The notes beneath the pieces are model-generated. The model saw only the letters and a list, made by a program, of their open reading frames with translations, made no database searches and was not told where the DNA came from. Shown here piece after piece: positions 54,606 through 64,000 of a stretch of DNA of 64,000 nt (its first letter is position 1; every line of letters starts with the position of its first letter). Source of the DNA: Ectobius pallidus (Eukaryota > Arthropoda > Insecta > Blattodea > Ectobiidae). Position numbers and translations under genes: made by a program. The stretch covers positions 163,562,559-163,626,558 of the forward strand of contig CAXKWD010000002.1 of the NCBI GenBank assembly GCA_964059195.1, written 5' to 3'.

Positions 54606-55786
54606 CACTGGTCTACAAAAAAATCTATCCGAGTTAAAAATAGTTAATTCCCATTCATTTTGATGTGACATAAACGGATATGAAGTTTAAAATGTTTACT
54701 TAGCTTGATAAACAGGAATTCATTTTATGTTAGAGGAAAATTTTGCAAAGCTGGTAATGTTTTTTTACAAATGAAGGTTTTTAACACTGTGTATGCCATG
54801 CTGTATTTTGTTTCTAGACAAGCCATTTTGTTTACATTAATGTCCATTGTTGTGCTTAAAGAACCTATGTGCTCTTAATTCTCAGCAATAAGTTAGGATA
54901 CACAAAGTATTGTTGCTTCCATTGCGAATGGGATAGTCGCGACAGGAAATTACACTACATACGAAAAAACTGGCCTGAAAGGAAAATGATGGAACCTGGG
55001 AAAAAGAATATACAGTACCCTCCCTTAGTTTCCCGTAATAAAATCTTATTGCCACCTTTACACATAAAGCTCGGACTTATGAAGAATTTAGTCAAAGCGA
55101 TGAATCGAGAAGAAGAAGCTTTCAAGTATTGAAAGACAAAATTCCCAAATCTCAGTGATGCAAAGCTCAAAGAGGGAATCTTCGTTGGACCACAAATTCG
55201 TGAGCTGTTGAAGGATGAAATATTTAATAGGGTCATTGAAGGGAAAGAGAAAGCAGCGTGGGAAGCCTTCAAAAATGCTGTTCACAATTTCTTGGGAAAT
55301 CGAAGAACTGAAAATTACAAATTAGCTGTTAATGGACTTCTGAGGACATACCAAGAGCTAGGTTGTAATATGTCGTTGAAAATACACTTTTTGGACTCAC
55401 ATATCGACTTCTTTCCAAGCAATTGTGGCGCTGTGACTGACAAACACGGGGAGCGCTTCCATCAAGACATTTCAACAATGGAAAGAAGGTATCAGGGCAA
55501 GTGGAACTCATCTATGCTTGCAGACTATTGCTGGAATGTCATGAGAGATGCCCCAGAAGTAGATTACAAACGAAACCCAAAAAAAGAGAAACGCTCAGAG
55601 TGAATAATTACATAGTAAGGAACCAAAGGGAGAAGTTCCATACATACATGTATATATATGAATATCTTTGAACCAAGAGCTAACAAAAAATTTCTGGTGT
55701 CATATTCTTGTTCTTCGACCTCTAATTAGTTGGAATGGACTATTTTTGTTCAAGATAGAGAACTTTAAATTTTTTGTAGACCAGTG
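54606..55786 (+). mobile_element. CACTA-like element nested in the TA element, 1181 bp
   Basis: The ends CACTGGTCTACAAAAAA are inverted at both sides. TAA is present just outside (54603-54605, 55787-55789). A CACT(G/A) start and a 2-3-bp duplication fit the CACTA/EnSpm group in the wide sense; the encoded protein is the only other clue. Confidence 0.6.
54869..55603 (+). pseudogene. unnamed insect TE protein, C-terminal part, one stop
   Basis: Two open stretches in one frame are separated only by TGA at 55130-55132. The protein shows GYTKYCCFHCEWDSRDRK, PPLHIKLGLMKNLVKAMNRE, KEGIFVGPQIRELLKDEIFN, FLGNRRTENYKLAVNGLLRT, MSLKIHFLDSHIDFFPSNCG and HGERFHQDISTMERRYQGKW, then LADYCW. I recall this as a frequent multi-copy hypothetical protein of insects, with CC-x-C and H/D/E-rich blocks suggesting a transposase-derived fold. 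The N-terminus is missing. Possible catalytic residues cannot be assigned by eye. Confidence 0.65.
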
Positions 55787-56323
55787 TAATTAATAGATTC
55801 GCGAGGAATATGTTTATTCAAGGAGCATTTTTTAAAGATTTTATTTTATAATACCGGTACCGGTACCGGTGCAAAATCAATTACTTACGCTCAACTTCTG
55901 CAACCAGTCTAGCATCGAAAAACGCGGCCTTCCGCAGATCCACGCTTCCTATGAAAACTTCCGGTCGCATTATAGTAAAGTTCGCACCATTGCACTGAGC
56001 TGCTCTTTCATAAATATGGAACCTTCTCGCTGCTTCAGAGGCCGAAAAATGCAGGTCAATTACAGCCCTAACTACACTTTCTCTCACTTTAGCATTTGTA
56101 TGTGGCGATGACACAAAGCAAAATGAATTATGACAATACATTAAGTTGAATATCGTGTGTTGAGCTTTCCGCGTTGTTCATTTTTCCCTCCTGTCGCATG
56201 GCCTCATATGTTCCAAAAATGACCTGTATTTTATGTTTTTTATAGGGAACTTATGAACTAATGCGCTAAAACTTTAATTTTAACTGCATACGAGTCCCGA
56301 CGTTTTTTATTTGACCGACTGTA

Positions 56324-58190
56324 CGTCTTATGTTGTTAAATTATATTAAAAAAAGGAACAAGATATTAAACTAATAAGACATTTGCTATGATAATTATAT
56401 ATAAAAATCACTAACATAAGTGAACATAAAATATGATAAATAATCCAATAAATGCATAAATAAAAGTAGAGCAGCTTTACTAAGCTTCATTTACTCCTTT
56501 TCCCCAGCGGGTCAATCTTGCAGTATGGGTACAAGTAGTCAGTTAATATAGTATTTATTATTGAGTCCACGAATAAATTATGTAAAAATGTTTACGTTAT
56601 TGCTGGTATTTTATGGAAAAGATGCCTGCTAATACCTCAATACCATTCTGATAGCTTTAGCTTTAGAGTGATTACTATTACTCGTTAACCATTATAGATA
56701 TATAGGTGGTACTCGATTTATAATAAGATCCAAATATTTCACTAAACCTTACACGCTTGATCTCTTTCTGGACACAAAAATAAAATAATAAATTTCGCAT
56801 ATTCAAATTTGCTTCACCCTCAACATTTCACGATCGTCCCACATCATTCATTCAGCTGTAGCGCTCGGAATAATTACCACTCAATTACTCGTAAACCATT
56901 CAAGATATAAAGGTGGTACTGAATTTAAAATAAAGTTGAAATATTTCACTAAAACTTTCTCGCTTGAAGTTTTTACGGGACACAAAAATGAAAAAAATTG
57001 TCGCATAGTCAAATTCCGTTTCACCCTCCATGAATTTTGTGCAATTGGTGATGTTTATATAATGAAATAAAAACATTTATGTCCACATTTTTTAAGTCTC
57101 TGTTTTAACCATCAGAAGGACTGTGTTGTGCAGATTATTTCTGGACAAATTTCACAGAAATAGGACCAAGGGTTAATTAAAGATTGCGAGTTTAATCATA
57201 ATATGCCAAACTATCATGATGCAGCATTGAGAAGTTGAAACGCAAACGAAAGTGCTGCCAGTGTTTCGGTGGACCGCCGCTCTCCCTATACCCACCATTG
57301 TATTAGCGGTGGAGTCATCACACTTTCTCATTCTATTCATTATGGTAGAATGTTAAAAAGAATCTCTGGTAGCGGAGGACCAATTATTGTCTTAAACAAT
57401 AATAAAAAAGGGAGGAGAGCTAGATGAACTAATCGAGGTCGCTGGGAACAGAGGTCCACGGAATGTAACATTGGAAACAAACCTTATACATGTAATAAAC
57501 TATGGAACTCTTTTATTCACACGATATATGGTTAAATAAATGCACTGAATTGACTGAATGATAAACTGAATAACAAGTAAGCTGAAATATGCTTGCAACA
57601 CTTGCATAACCAATGTACTGAATTGGCGGGAATGCTGGCCACGTGGCAATAAATGTTCTGTATTTATGCCAGTGAAGATTCTTATATCAAAACACTTGGA
57701 ATAATTGCGGTATTCCGTTTTAGGATGATTTAACACTTAAATCTTGAAGATAATAAACTTAATAGCTGATTCAATGTGAACGCGTGGGTTGCACAATGCT
57801 CTCGAACTATTGCGAATGTAATAGACGAATCTAATAAGCCGATGCTAATGAAATTGCTGTAATTAATGTAGATTAATTACCCGCACAAGACAATACTTGT
57901 ATCTTAAAGTATTGTGCATTAATTCGCAATTTAAGAGCAAAAGTCACTGCTGCTATTGTCTTGAAAGGCGCGAATTGTAGAAGCGATTCACAATGAACTG
58001 TTTCATGTGAATGCTAGATGCTGACTGAATTGGCGTGACGCCGATGAATAGGCGCGAGGCCTCTCAAATATGCACCTGCCGGAAATATGGCCGAAGAAAG
58101 AGCGCTAAGAACATGTATCAATCCGCTGAAAACTGCTGAGTTAATGCAAATAGATTTAGCAGAGAGTTTGAACAGAAAGAATAACTAGAC
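56324..58190. other. unassigned DNA with an imperfect tandem duplication
   Basis: The stretch 56668-56832 recurs imperfectly at 56871-57045 (shared TACTCGT-AACCATT, AGGTGGTACT, AAATATTTCACTAAA, TTTCACCCTC). A segment at 57310-57355 is an inverted match of 40815-40870. No gene recognised. Confidence 0.5.
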
Positions 58191-58475
58191 ATGAATAAAA
58201 ATGCTAGTAAAACCTGTAGCTTGCACGAACATACACCTTTCAAAGAAGAAACACAACTTCATTTGAGTTATGTTGTGATTTCTGATTGCTTAGAACACCT
58301 TAGGCCTACAGTTGCACACCTTTCAAACAAAATGCATTCACTTTTTTACTACAACATTTGGAATAGTTCTTTTCTGATGGATGAGCTGTCCAATTTAAAA
58401 ATTAAAAAAAAAACATTTCAAAAGCAAGACTTTAACAATGATGCTGAATACGATTTTTCAGCCACAACAGATTGA
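58191..58475 (+). pseudogene. possible DDD-transposase relic
   Basis: A 94-codon frame contains HLSYVVISDCLEH followed by VAHLSNKMHS-like text. This lines up with ISYVVISDCLxHDTxAVHLF-type sequence of the family represented at 23123-25486 (there SIVCISECLQHDTTAVHLFQ). The nucleotide stretch GAACACCTTAGGCCTACAGT is shared with about 40738. Too short and altered for certainty. Confidence 0.35.
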
Positions 58476-59679
58476 AAAAGGCCTTGTGATGGAGTTAAGA
58501 CACTTGCAGCTAGAAATAGCTTGCAAGAACCCTATGAAAACGAAATTTTAACTCCTCTCCACCTTTATGAATAGGCACTTTAAAATATAGGCCTACTATT
58601 CACATCAATGCTGGAGGATTACGTGCTGTCAGAAACATTTCTAAAAGACTGTTCCAGTCATGCAAATACCATTCAAGGAACTCAACAACATTACACTTTC
58701 ATACCTGTTGACTGTAGTACATAAAAAAAATTGTAAAAAAGTTTTCTAAAGTGACACAATAATTACTAGTACCGGTAGATGTTAAAAGATCGCCAGACAA
58801 ATACCAATTAGCACGTTTGTGACAAGGTACATCCCCATCGTGTATGATAAGAACTAGTGGCTAGCTTATGCTGGAGAATAGTGAGCATGACAAAATGAAA
58901 GTAACGCTCCTTCTTCTAGCTGGACCATCACTATCATGAAAGCTTGATGCATTATGGATACCTCTCACAGGCCCAACGAGAGGGAGGGGCAGCCAGGGCT
59001 ATAGCCCCGGGGCCGGGCCCCCTGGCCGACCAGGTTTTATTTGTTACTTTCTAAATTTACTCTAAAATAAAATTGGTTGTAAGTCAATAAACAGCTTAAG
59101 TTATGTTTTATGTGTTAATTTTATTTGCATTGTCCTGTCGTATAATGGCGACATGGAATTAATCAGTTAATCTGAAACAGATTATTCTTGAAGACAAACT
59201 GCTATTTTTGAAAAGTAGAAGCAGAAATCCGTTTGGACTCAACAGTAGGCCTAACTAATGTTTGGCATTTAAAATCATAATTTTCAAAAGATTAAACTGG
59301 TACATACAAATAAAATTGGTCCTAATTAGAACATTTTAATGTATTTTTGTCTCGTGCCCAGCATCAGTTAACCGATTTTGTCCAAAATCAATAGGCTTCG
59401 TCCCATATGCATTATAAATGGTATACCAAGTTTTATGAATATCCGATAAAGCAGTTATCGCCCTTACAGACACACGGACAGACAGACAGACAGACAGATA
59501 TTTTCCTGTCTACCAGACAATCTTGTAAAGTACCGGTACCATTCTGGCAATTAATAATTATGTAATATCATTACAAAATATTTTTGTTGTATGCATTATA
59601 AAGGGTGAGTCGGGTAGTAAATTTAAAATTTGACGGGGGCCCAGGAAAATATGTCCCTGGGGCCCTTGCCACTTTGAAA
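58476..59679. other. unassigned DNA with GC-rich TE-like patch
   Basis: 58980-59035 and 59630-59675 carry GGGCCC-rich words (GCCCCGGGGCCGGGCC; GGGGGCCCAGG and CTGGGGCCC) resembling ends of DNA elements; ends not resolved. A (GACA)n microsatellite lies between. Confidence 0.4.
59467..59500. repeat. (GACA)n microsatellite
   Basis: CACACGGACAGACAGACAGA continues as GACA repeats. Confidence 0.9.
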
Positions 59680-62160
59680 TGAATTATAGTTTCCATATAC
59701 AGATCACCTAATGGTAACACATATATTTCTAGATAAACTAACTTATATAGTTTGTTAATGCACCTGTTTAGGACTAAATACAATAAATATAACAACATAA
59801 TAGGAGGGGACGTCAATGCGGACTTTGATGTCAATACTAATAAGAAAACAGTCAACGATTTACTCAATGTATTAAGGCAGTTTAACCTCAGATTCACAAA
59901 TAACAATCCTACGAGAGGCTCTGCGTGTCTGGATAATGTTTTTACCAATCTACAACTTCTGCAGAACTCTACAAAAATCATAGACTTCCCACTGTCTGAT
60001 CATATGGCTCTGACTTTCAAATTTAATTATAAGGATATTTGTTGTTTTACTAAAGGGATTACAACGGATACTAAGATATCGATTACAAGGCCCATTAGTG
60101 AAGAAAAAATTTTGAAACTAAATGTCTCTCTTGTAGAAATGGACTGGGCTTCAATCCTGAACAAAACTGATCAAATGGGTAACTTAAGTGACAAAGAAAA
60201 TGTTTCGAGTTTTATTAACAACTTTATGCGTATCTTTAATGAATGTATGCCACAAAAGAAATGTAAAGATATTATCAAAAAATGCGTACGTAGAAAAAAC
60301 ACTAAAAACAATACATGGTATACTCCTCACCTTGTTGAAATGAAAAACAAACTAATGACATTACGAGAATTACATAAGCATAGTAGAACGGATGTCTACA
60401 AAGTAGCTCTTACTCAATATAGAAAGAAGTATAAAATGGCCATGCTTCAGGCTAAAAAAGAATTTAACACATGTGTCATAAATACCTCCAGCAATAAACA
60501 GAAAGCAGCATGGAACATGATTAATAAAGTGGTTAAGCCCACGAAAAAGGATAATATAAGAATATCCCCAGAGATTTTTAATAATTATTTTATAAATTCA
60601 GTCTTAGATATTAGCAGTTCTATTGAGAGTTCCTGTACAAAAGTGGACAACATAATGAAAAACAACCTCTTAACATATAACAATTTACAAAAATTTGATA
60701 ATTTTGCCTTAGTCACACAGTATGATGTAATTAACATCGTCAAAAAGATGAAACCCTCTGAATGCTTAGATATTTATGACATATCTACCAATCTACTAAA
60801 AAAGGTCATAATTTCCGTAGTTAATTCGTTAACGCATTGTTTTAATATCTGTTTACACGAAGGTTATTTCCCAAATGAACTTAAGATCTCGAGAGTTATA
60901 CCTGTATTCAAGAAGGGCGATCCAGACATACCCTCTAGCTATAGGCCCATATCAATCATTCCGGTTTTTGCGAAAATTCTCGAAACGTTTATCTATCGTC
61001 AACTTTCTAAATTCTTTGAAGACAATAATATCATGACTCCAGCACAATTTGGTTTCAGGAAGGACCATTCCACTACAACTGCAGTTGAATCCCTTGTTAA
61101 TTTAGTACTAAATGGTTTTGAGGAAGGACTCTTTGCTCAGGCCACATTTTGTGACCTGAGCAAGGCGTTTGACTGTGTAAATCACGAGGTTTTGATCAAT
61201 AAATTATCTTTCTATGGTCTTAGACATACAAGCTTAAATCTCTTGAGGTCGTATCTTTCAACCAGACAACAAGTAGTTTCTTTTGACAAAGTAAAGTCTG
61301 GCATAGCCATGAATAAGGTAGGCGTACCGCAGGGATCAGTGCTTGGTCCGTTTCTCTTCCTCGTAGTAATTAATTATCTCCTTTCGTTCCTGGGTACTCA
61401 AACCATACTCTATGCTGATGATACAACATTTTTTAATGTTAGTGACGATCCTAGTAAACTGGAATTACTTACACACAATACAATGCTTAGAGCTTTTCAA
61501 TGGTTTGGCATTAATGGATTCATGTTAAGTGAGAGCAAAACGCAACACCTTTTATTTTCCCTGCGAGACCCGTAAGTAAATAAAAATCAGCATTCCGACA
61601 ACATTAAGTTCTTGGGGATTATTATTGACGATAAACTAACTTGATATCCTCATATAAAGGGACTCTCATCTAAGCTTTCTAAGGCCATCTATCTGTTACA
61701 CAGACTTAAACACACAATACAATTCACATATTTACAAACAGCGTATTTTGAGCACTTTCAAAGTATATTGCAATATGGACTGCTTCTTTGGGGCGATTCA
61801 AAACACATCATCACCATATTAAATCTGCAAAAAAGGGCTATTAGGATTATTGCGGGATCTAATTTTAGAGCACATTGCAAACCACTATTTGTCCAAGAAA
61901 AAATTATGACAGTGGTCAATCTTTATATTTATACGGTATTAATATATACAAAGATGAAGTTGCCTTACATATTTATGTAAGTCCTATCTGTATGTCTCAA
62001 CTGTTTATTGTAAGTTGAGTGGAGTTCTGGATACATAATGATGGCATTTTAATGTTTTACTGTTTAATAATGTATTTATATCCCTAATTTTAAGATTGAC
62101 GTCTATTACTATGTAATTGTAGTCTAATGACAATAAAATTTATATTATTATTATTTCCAC
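59680..62160 (+). mobile_element. 5'-truncated CR1/Jockey-group LINE
   Basis: Endonuclease-like coding (SIYRSPNG) begins at about 59690. The reverse transcriptase follows, and the element ends with AATAAAATTT and (ATT)n at about 62140-62155. Related in organisation to the LINE at 4618-7078 but with clearly different protein sequence. Confidence 0.8.
59752..61575 (+). pseudogene. LINE endonuclease tail plus reverse transcriptase
   Basis: The open frame gives IIGGDVNADFDVN and RGSACLDNVFTN and PLSDHMAL (the endonuclease's last motifs), a basic linker, then SRVIPVFKKGDPDIPSSYRP, FCDLSKAFDCVNHEVL, VGVPQGSVLGPFLF and YADD at 61411-61422. A frame change near 59755 cuts it off from the earlier endonuclease piece. 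After TAA at 61573-61575 the thumb (IKFLGIIIDDKLT) continues in frame with another stop, and an open stretch to 61980 holds QYGLLLWGDSKHI. The C-terminus is eroded. Inactive. Confidence 0.8.
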
Positions 62161-63452
62161 GGGCCTGACCTCTCACAGATGTATTGTACAGTAAATCCTG
62201 TGACACTGACCAGAAGGATTTATGTCACTATCTTAAAATGGCACTTTGCAAGCCCAAAAGGCATTAGTAGGGCCCTGATTTATTGGTGAAATAAAATGGC
62301 TGATTTCGGTGTTAACTTCCATCTATTTCGGTGGGTATTTCGTGAAATAAATTACTTTATACTACATTGTGCACTGATAAATGTTGCATCTTTATTTACA
62401 TGAACTAACACCTCCCTCCCTCATTTCTATATTCTTCTGCCCTTGTATGAACTGAAGTAACTTTCGATTTAGGCATGATTATCTAGTTAATGTTTAAATA
62501 TAATGACGAGAAATGTTATCGTAATTTCTACTAAACACCATCAGATAGCCATTTGCAAACAGAAGTGCCAACCATACCACTGCACTGTGGATAAAAGACG
62601 AAATCTGTTGAATACAAGTAACAAACATTCCACAATCTTCTGCTGTAATCGATCCTAGGCATCGCAAACTTGGCAAAGAGATAGCAGGAAAAGAGTGTAC
62701 TCAATAGTACAAACCAAGTCAAAGACAATCTTTGCGTAAATTCTGCAATCATTGTAATCAATCACAAAGATCGATATATATCGGTAAATCTTCGACAGCC
62801 ACAGAAACAGCAGAAAAAAGCATGCTGCTAAGAAATAAAAAATACAGTATGCCTACACCAAAACACAATATTGTGAATTTAAGGCACATTTTCGTGCTCA
62901 TTTCTCACTTTACGGACAGAAGAGGCATATTTCGTGCTTATAGACACATTTCGTGGAATGGAGTAAATTTCGCAATATTTTGTGGATTCAATTCGGTTCA
63001 TATTGGTATTTTAAGCATATAAAAGCTAAATATAGCTAATGGACATTTTATAAAATTTTGTATTTATCGTTCTTACCAAAAAATACTGCCCCTAGGCATT
63101 AGACATGTATTTCCATTGAACAACAAGTTGTCAAGCATGTGATTGTTACTACTCTTATTTCCATTTATTTCTTGAAATTATTTTATTATGCTTTCCATTT
63201 ATTTCTTGAAATTATTTTATTATGCTTTCCATTGGGACATATAAGTTAATATGACCTTATTTTAATCTTAAAGTGATAATGTTTTAATTTTAAACTATGA
63301 ACCCATTCCCATCCCATTTTCAAACTTAGTACATCATTTAACATTGGTATAACCTATTTCCTAAGATTTTTTGAAAATTTTTAAAAATGTACTTTTTTAA
63401 AATTCAAAATCAAAATTTTCACTTTGAATTTTGAAAAACAAATTTCATTAAA
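62161..63452. other. unassigned DNA
   Basis: No gene recognised. 63305-63435 is the inverted partner of the repeat at 35560-35676; 63159-63226 is a short tandem duplication. Confidence 0.45.
63159..63226. repeat. 34-bp tandem duplication
   Basis: TTCCATTTATTTCTTGAAAT and the following 14 bases occur twice in tandem with period 34. Confidence 0.9.
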
Positions 63453-64000
63453 GAGCCATTCCATTGTTACGTATGTCACATTTGGAAGCAATTTAGACCC
63501 CTACAGTGATTAAAATACAGTATTAACTGGAACTGGAGACTGTGAGGACGTGCTGCGTGTGAGCTCTGAGAATCTTTATAGTTTTTCAATATTAATTAGC
63601 TAGTATCTGAGTTATTACTTTTAAATATAATTGCAGTTAATATACTTTTGTTCCTCAAACATAAATTTTGCAAGTTAATCAAATTAAAGCCTTCATTATT
63701 TAACTTACAAATTGCAATAGCCTACACTTGTAGCTATCCACCATCTTGTTAGGAAATCAGATGTTCACAGACACGCCTACTATCGTCACTTTAATATTAT
63801 TATTCTTCCTTTGTTTTATTATTGTTTGTTCTGATTTTACTAACTTTTTATTCTTTCTCTATTGCAGAAATGACTTCCAGCGGGTTATGTGGAAATTGTA
63901 CTGATCACGTAGATGAAGGTATACAGTGTGATTCATGTGATGTATGGTACCATTTTAAATGTGTTAGGTTATGTATGGATGACGTTCCTGATGGAGATTG
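63453..64000 (+). mobile_element. left end of CATTCC-end transposon V (runs off window)
   Basis: GAGCCATTCCATTG at 63453 matches the ends of X, Y and Z, and an outward TGACATACGTAAC-type motif sits at 63466-63480, the same distance (13-27 bp) as the first motif in the others. No further motif copies are seen. The other end, and thus the duplication, is outside the window. Confidence 0.45.
63868..64000 (+). CDS. PHD-finger coding exon, partial
   Basis: A pyrimidine-rich tract and CTATTGCAG at 63859-63867 precede an ATG at 63870. The frame reads MTSSGLCGNCTDHVDEGIQC, DSCDVWYHFKCVRLCMDDVP, DGDW to the window edge. The C-x2-C, C-x2-C-x4-H-x2-C order is a PHD zinc finger, which in chromatin proteins binds histone tails and is also common in TE proteins. 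It lies 415 bp inside the terminus of element V, on the strand opposite to Kdm2, so I favour a transposon protein over a Kdm2 exon. Confidence 0.6.

Larger units (their letters stand above)
54377..56321. mobile_element. TA-target (Tc1/pogo-like) element carrying a nested transposon
   Basis: The ends are CAGTCGGTCAAATAAAAAAC and, reversed, the same first 20 bases, then CGTCGGG; TA stands on each side (54375-54376, 56322-56323). A minus-strand frame at 56141-55881 contains VRESVVRAVIDLHFSASEAA and RRFHI, an HTH_psq-like segment as in pogo/Tc1 transposases. The rest of a transposase is absent. Confidence 0.7.

Noticed and set aside
63868..64000. PHD finger as part of Kdm2 (which has a PHD domain)
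   Set aside because: It is on the plus strand while Kdm2 is on the minus strand, and it sits just inside a transposon end.

Overview
The window looks like giant-intron DNA from an arthropod, most likely a hemimetabolous insect with a large genome. The only host gene I recognise is Kdm2 (JmjC histone H3K36 demethylase). Three of its exons lie on the minus strand at 29262-29434, 29537-29662 and 30451-30595, with exact splice sites and matching phases. Almost everything else is transposable-element (TE) DNA, much of it nested and sitting in the introns on either side. The insect assignment is inferred from Kdm2 similarity, TE content and AT richness.

1-10.8 kb: a tRNA-derived SINE, then a hAT-like shell (1679-10805, 8-bp target duplication GTTATGAA). 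Inside the shell lie a TIR element (1757-4572) that itself holds a hAT-like insertion, a 5'-truncated LINE on the plus strand (4618-7070) and an RNase H-type LINE on the minus strand (7089-10320). 10.8-18.7 kb: two clean non-autonomous hAT elements (11086-12409, 16380-17831), a foldback element made of inverted tandem repeats around a coding fragment (12438-14374), an R2-clade LINE 3' end (14600-15400) and a Penelope-like (PLE) fragment.

18.7-29 kb: an older TIR element (18716-28956) holds an 8.87-kb Penelope insertion (19613-28482) bounded by a 13-bp target duplication. The insertion is a truncated inverted copy plus a full-length copy. The full-length copy is split by a complete DDD-transposase transposon (22332-26100, TSD TCAT) that encodes a 787-residue protein; its placement leaves the Penelope frame recoverable. 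29-36.7 kb: the Kdm2 exons, a mariner copy split by a 3-kb element (31065-34119), a second PLE remnant and an internally deleted mariner.

36.8-54 kb: a nearly intact hAT-Buster transposon (36850-39593), a 768-bp element (39860-40627) and a 12.5-kb element (41318-53799) into which a very young Ty3/Gypsy retrotransposon with apparently identical 1334-bp LTRs has inserted (43261-52983). 54-64 kb: a CACTA-like element nested in a TA-target element, a third LINE (59680-62160), and at the edge another element end followed by a PHD-finger exon.

The most unusual signal is a transposon group recognisable by termini resembling CAGCCATTCCAT/GGGCCATTCCA and 4-bp target duplications. Three members (31065-34119, 39860-40627, 41318-53799) carry a CCGTAAC/CCGTCAC-type motif at nearly the same distances from one end (about 13-26, 184-206 and 371-405 bp). 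In two of them the opposite arm also has a matching pattern (about 365-378 inward and 518-534 outward). I do not know a published description of this architecture.
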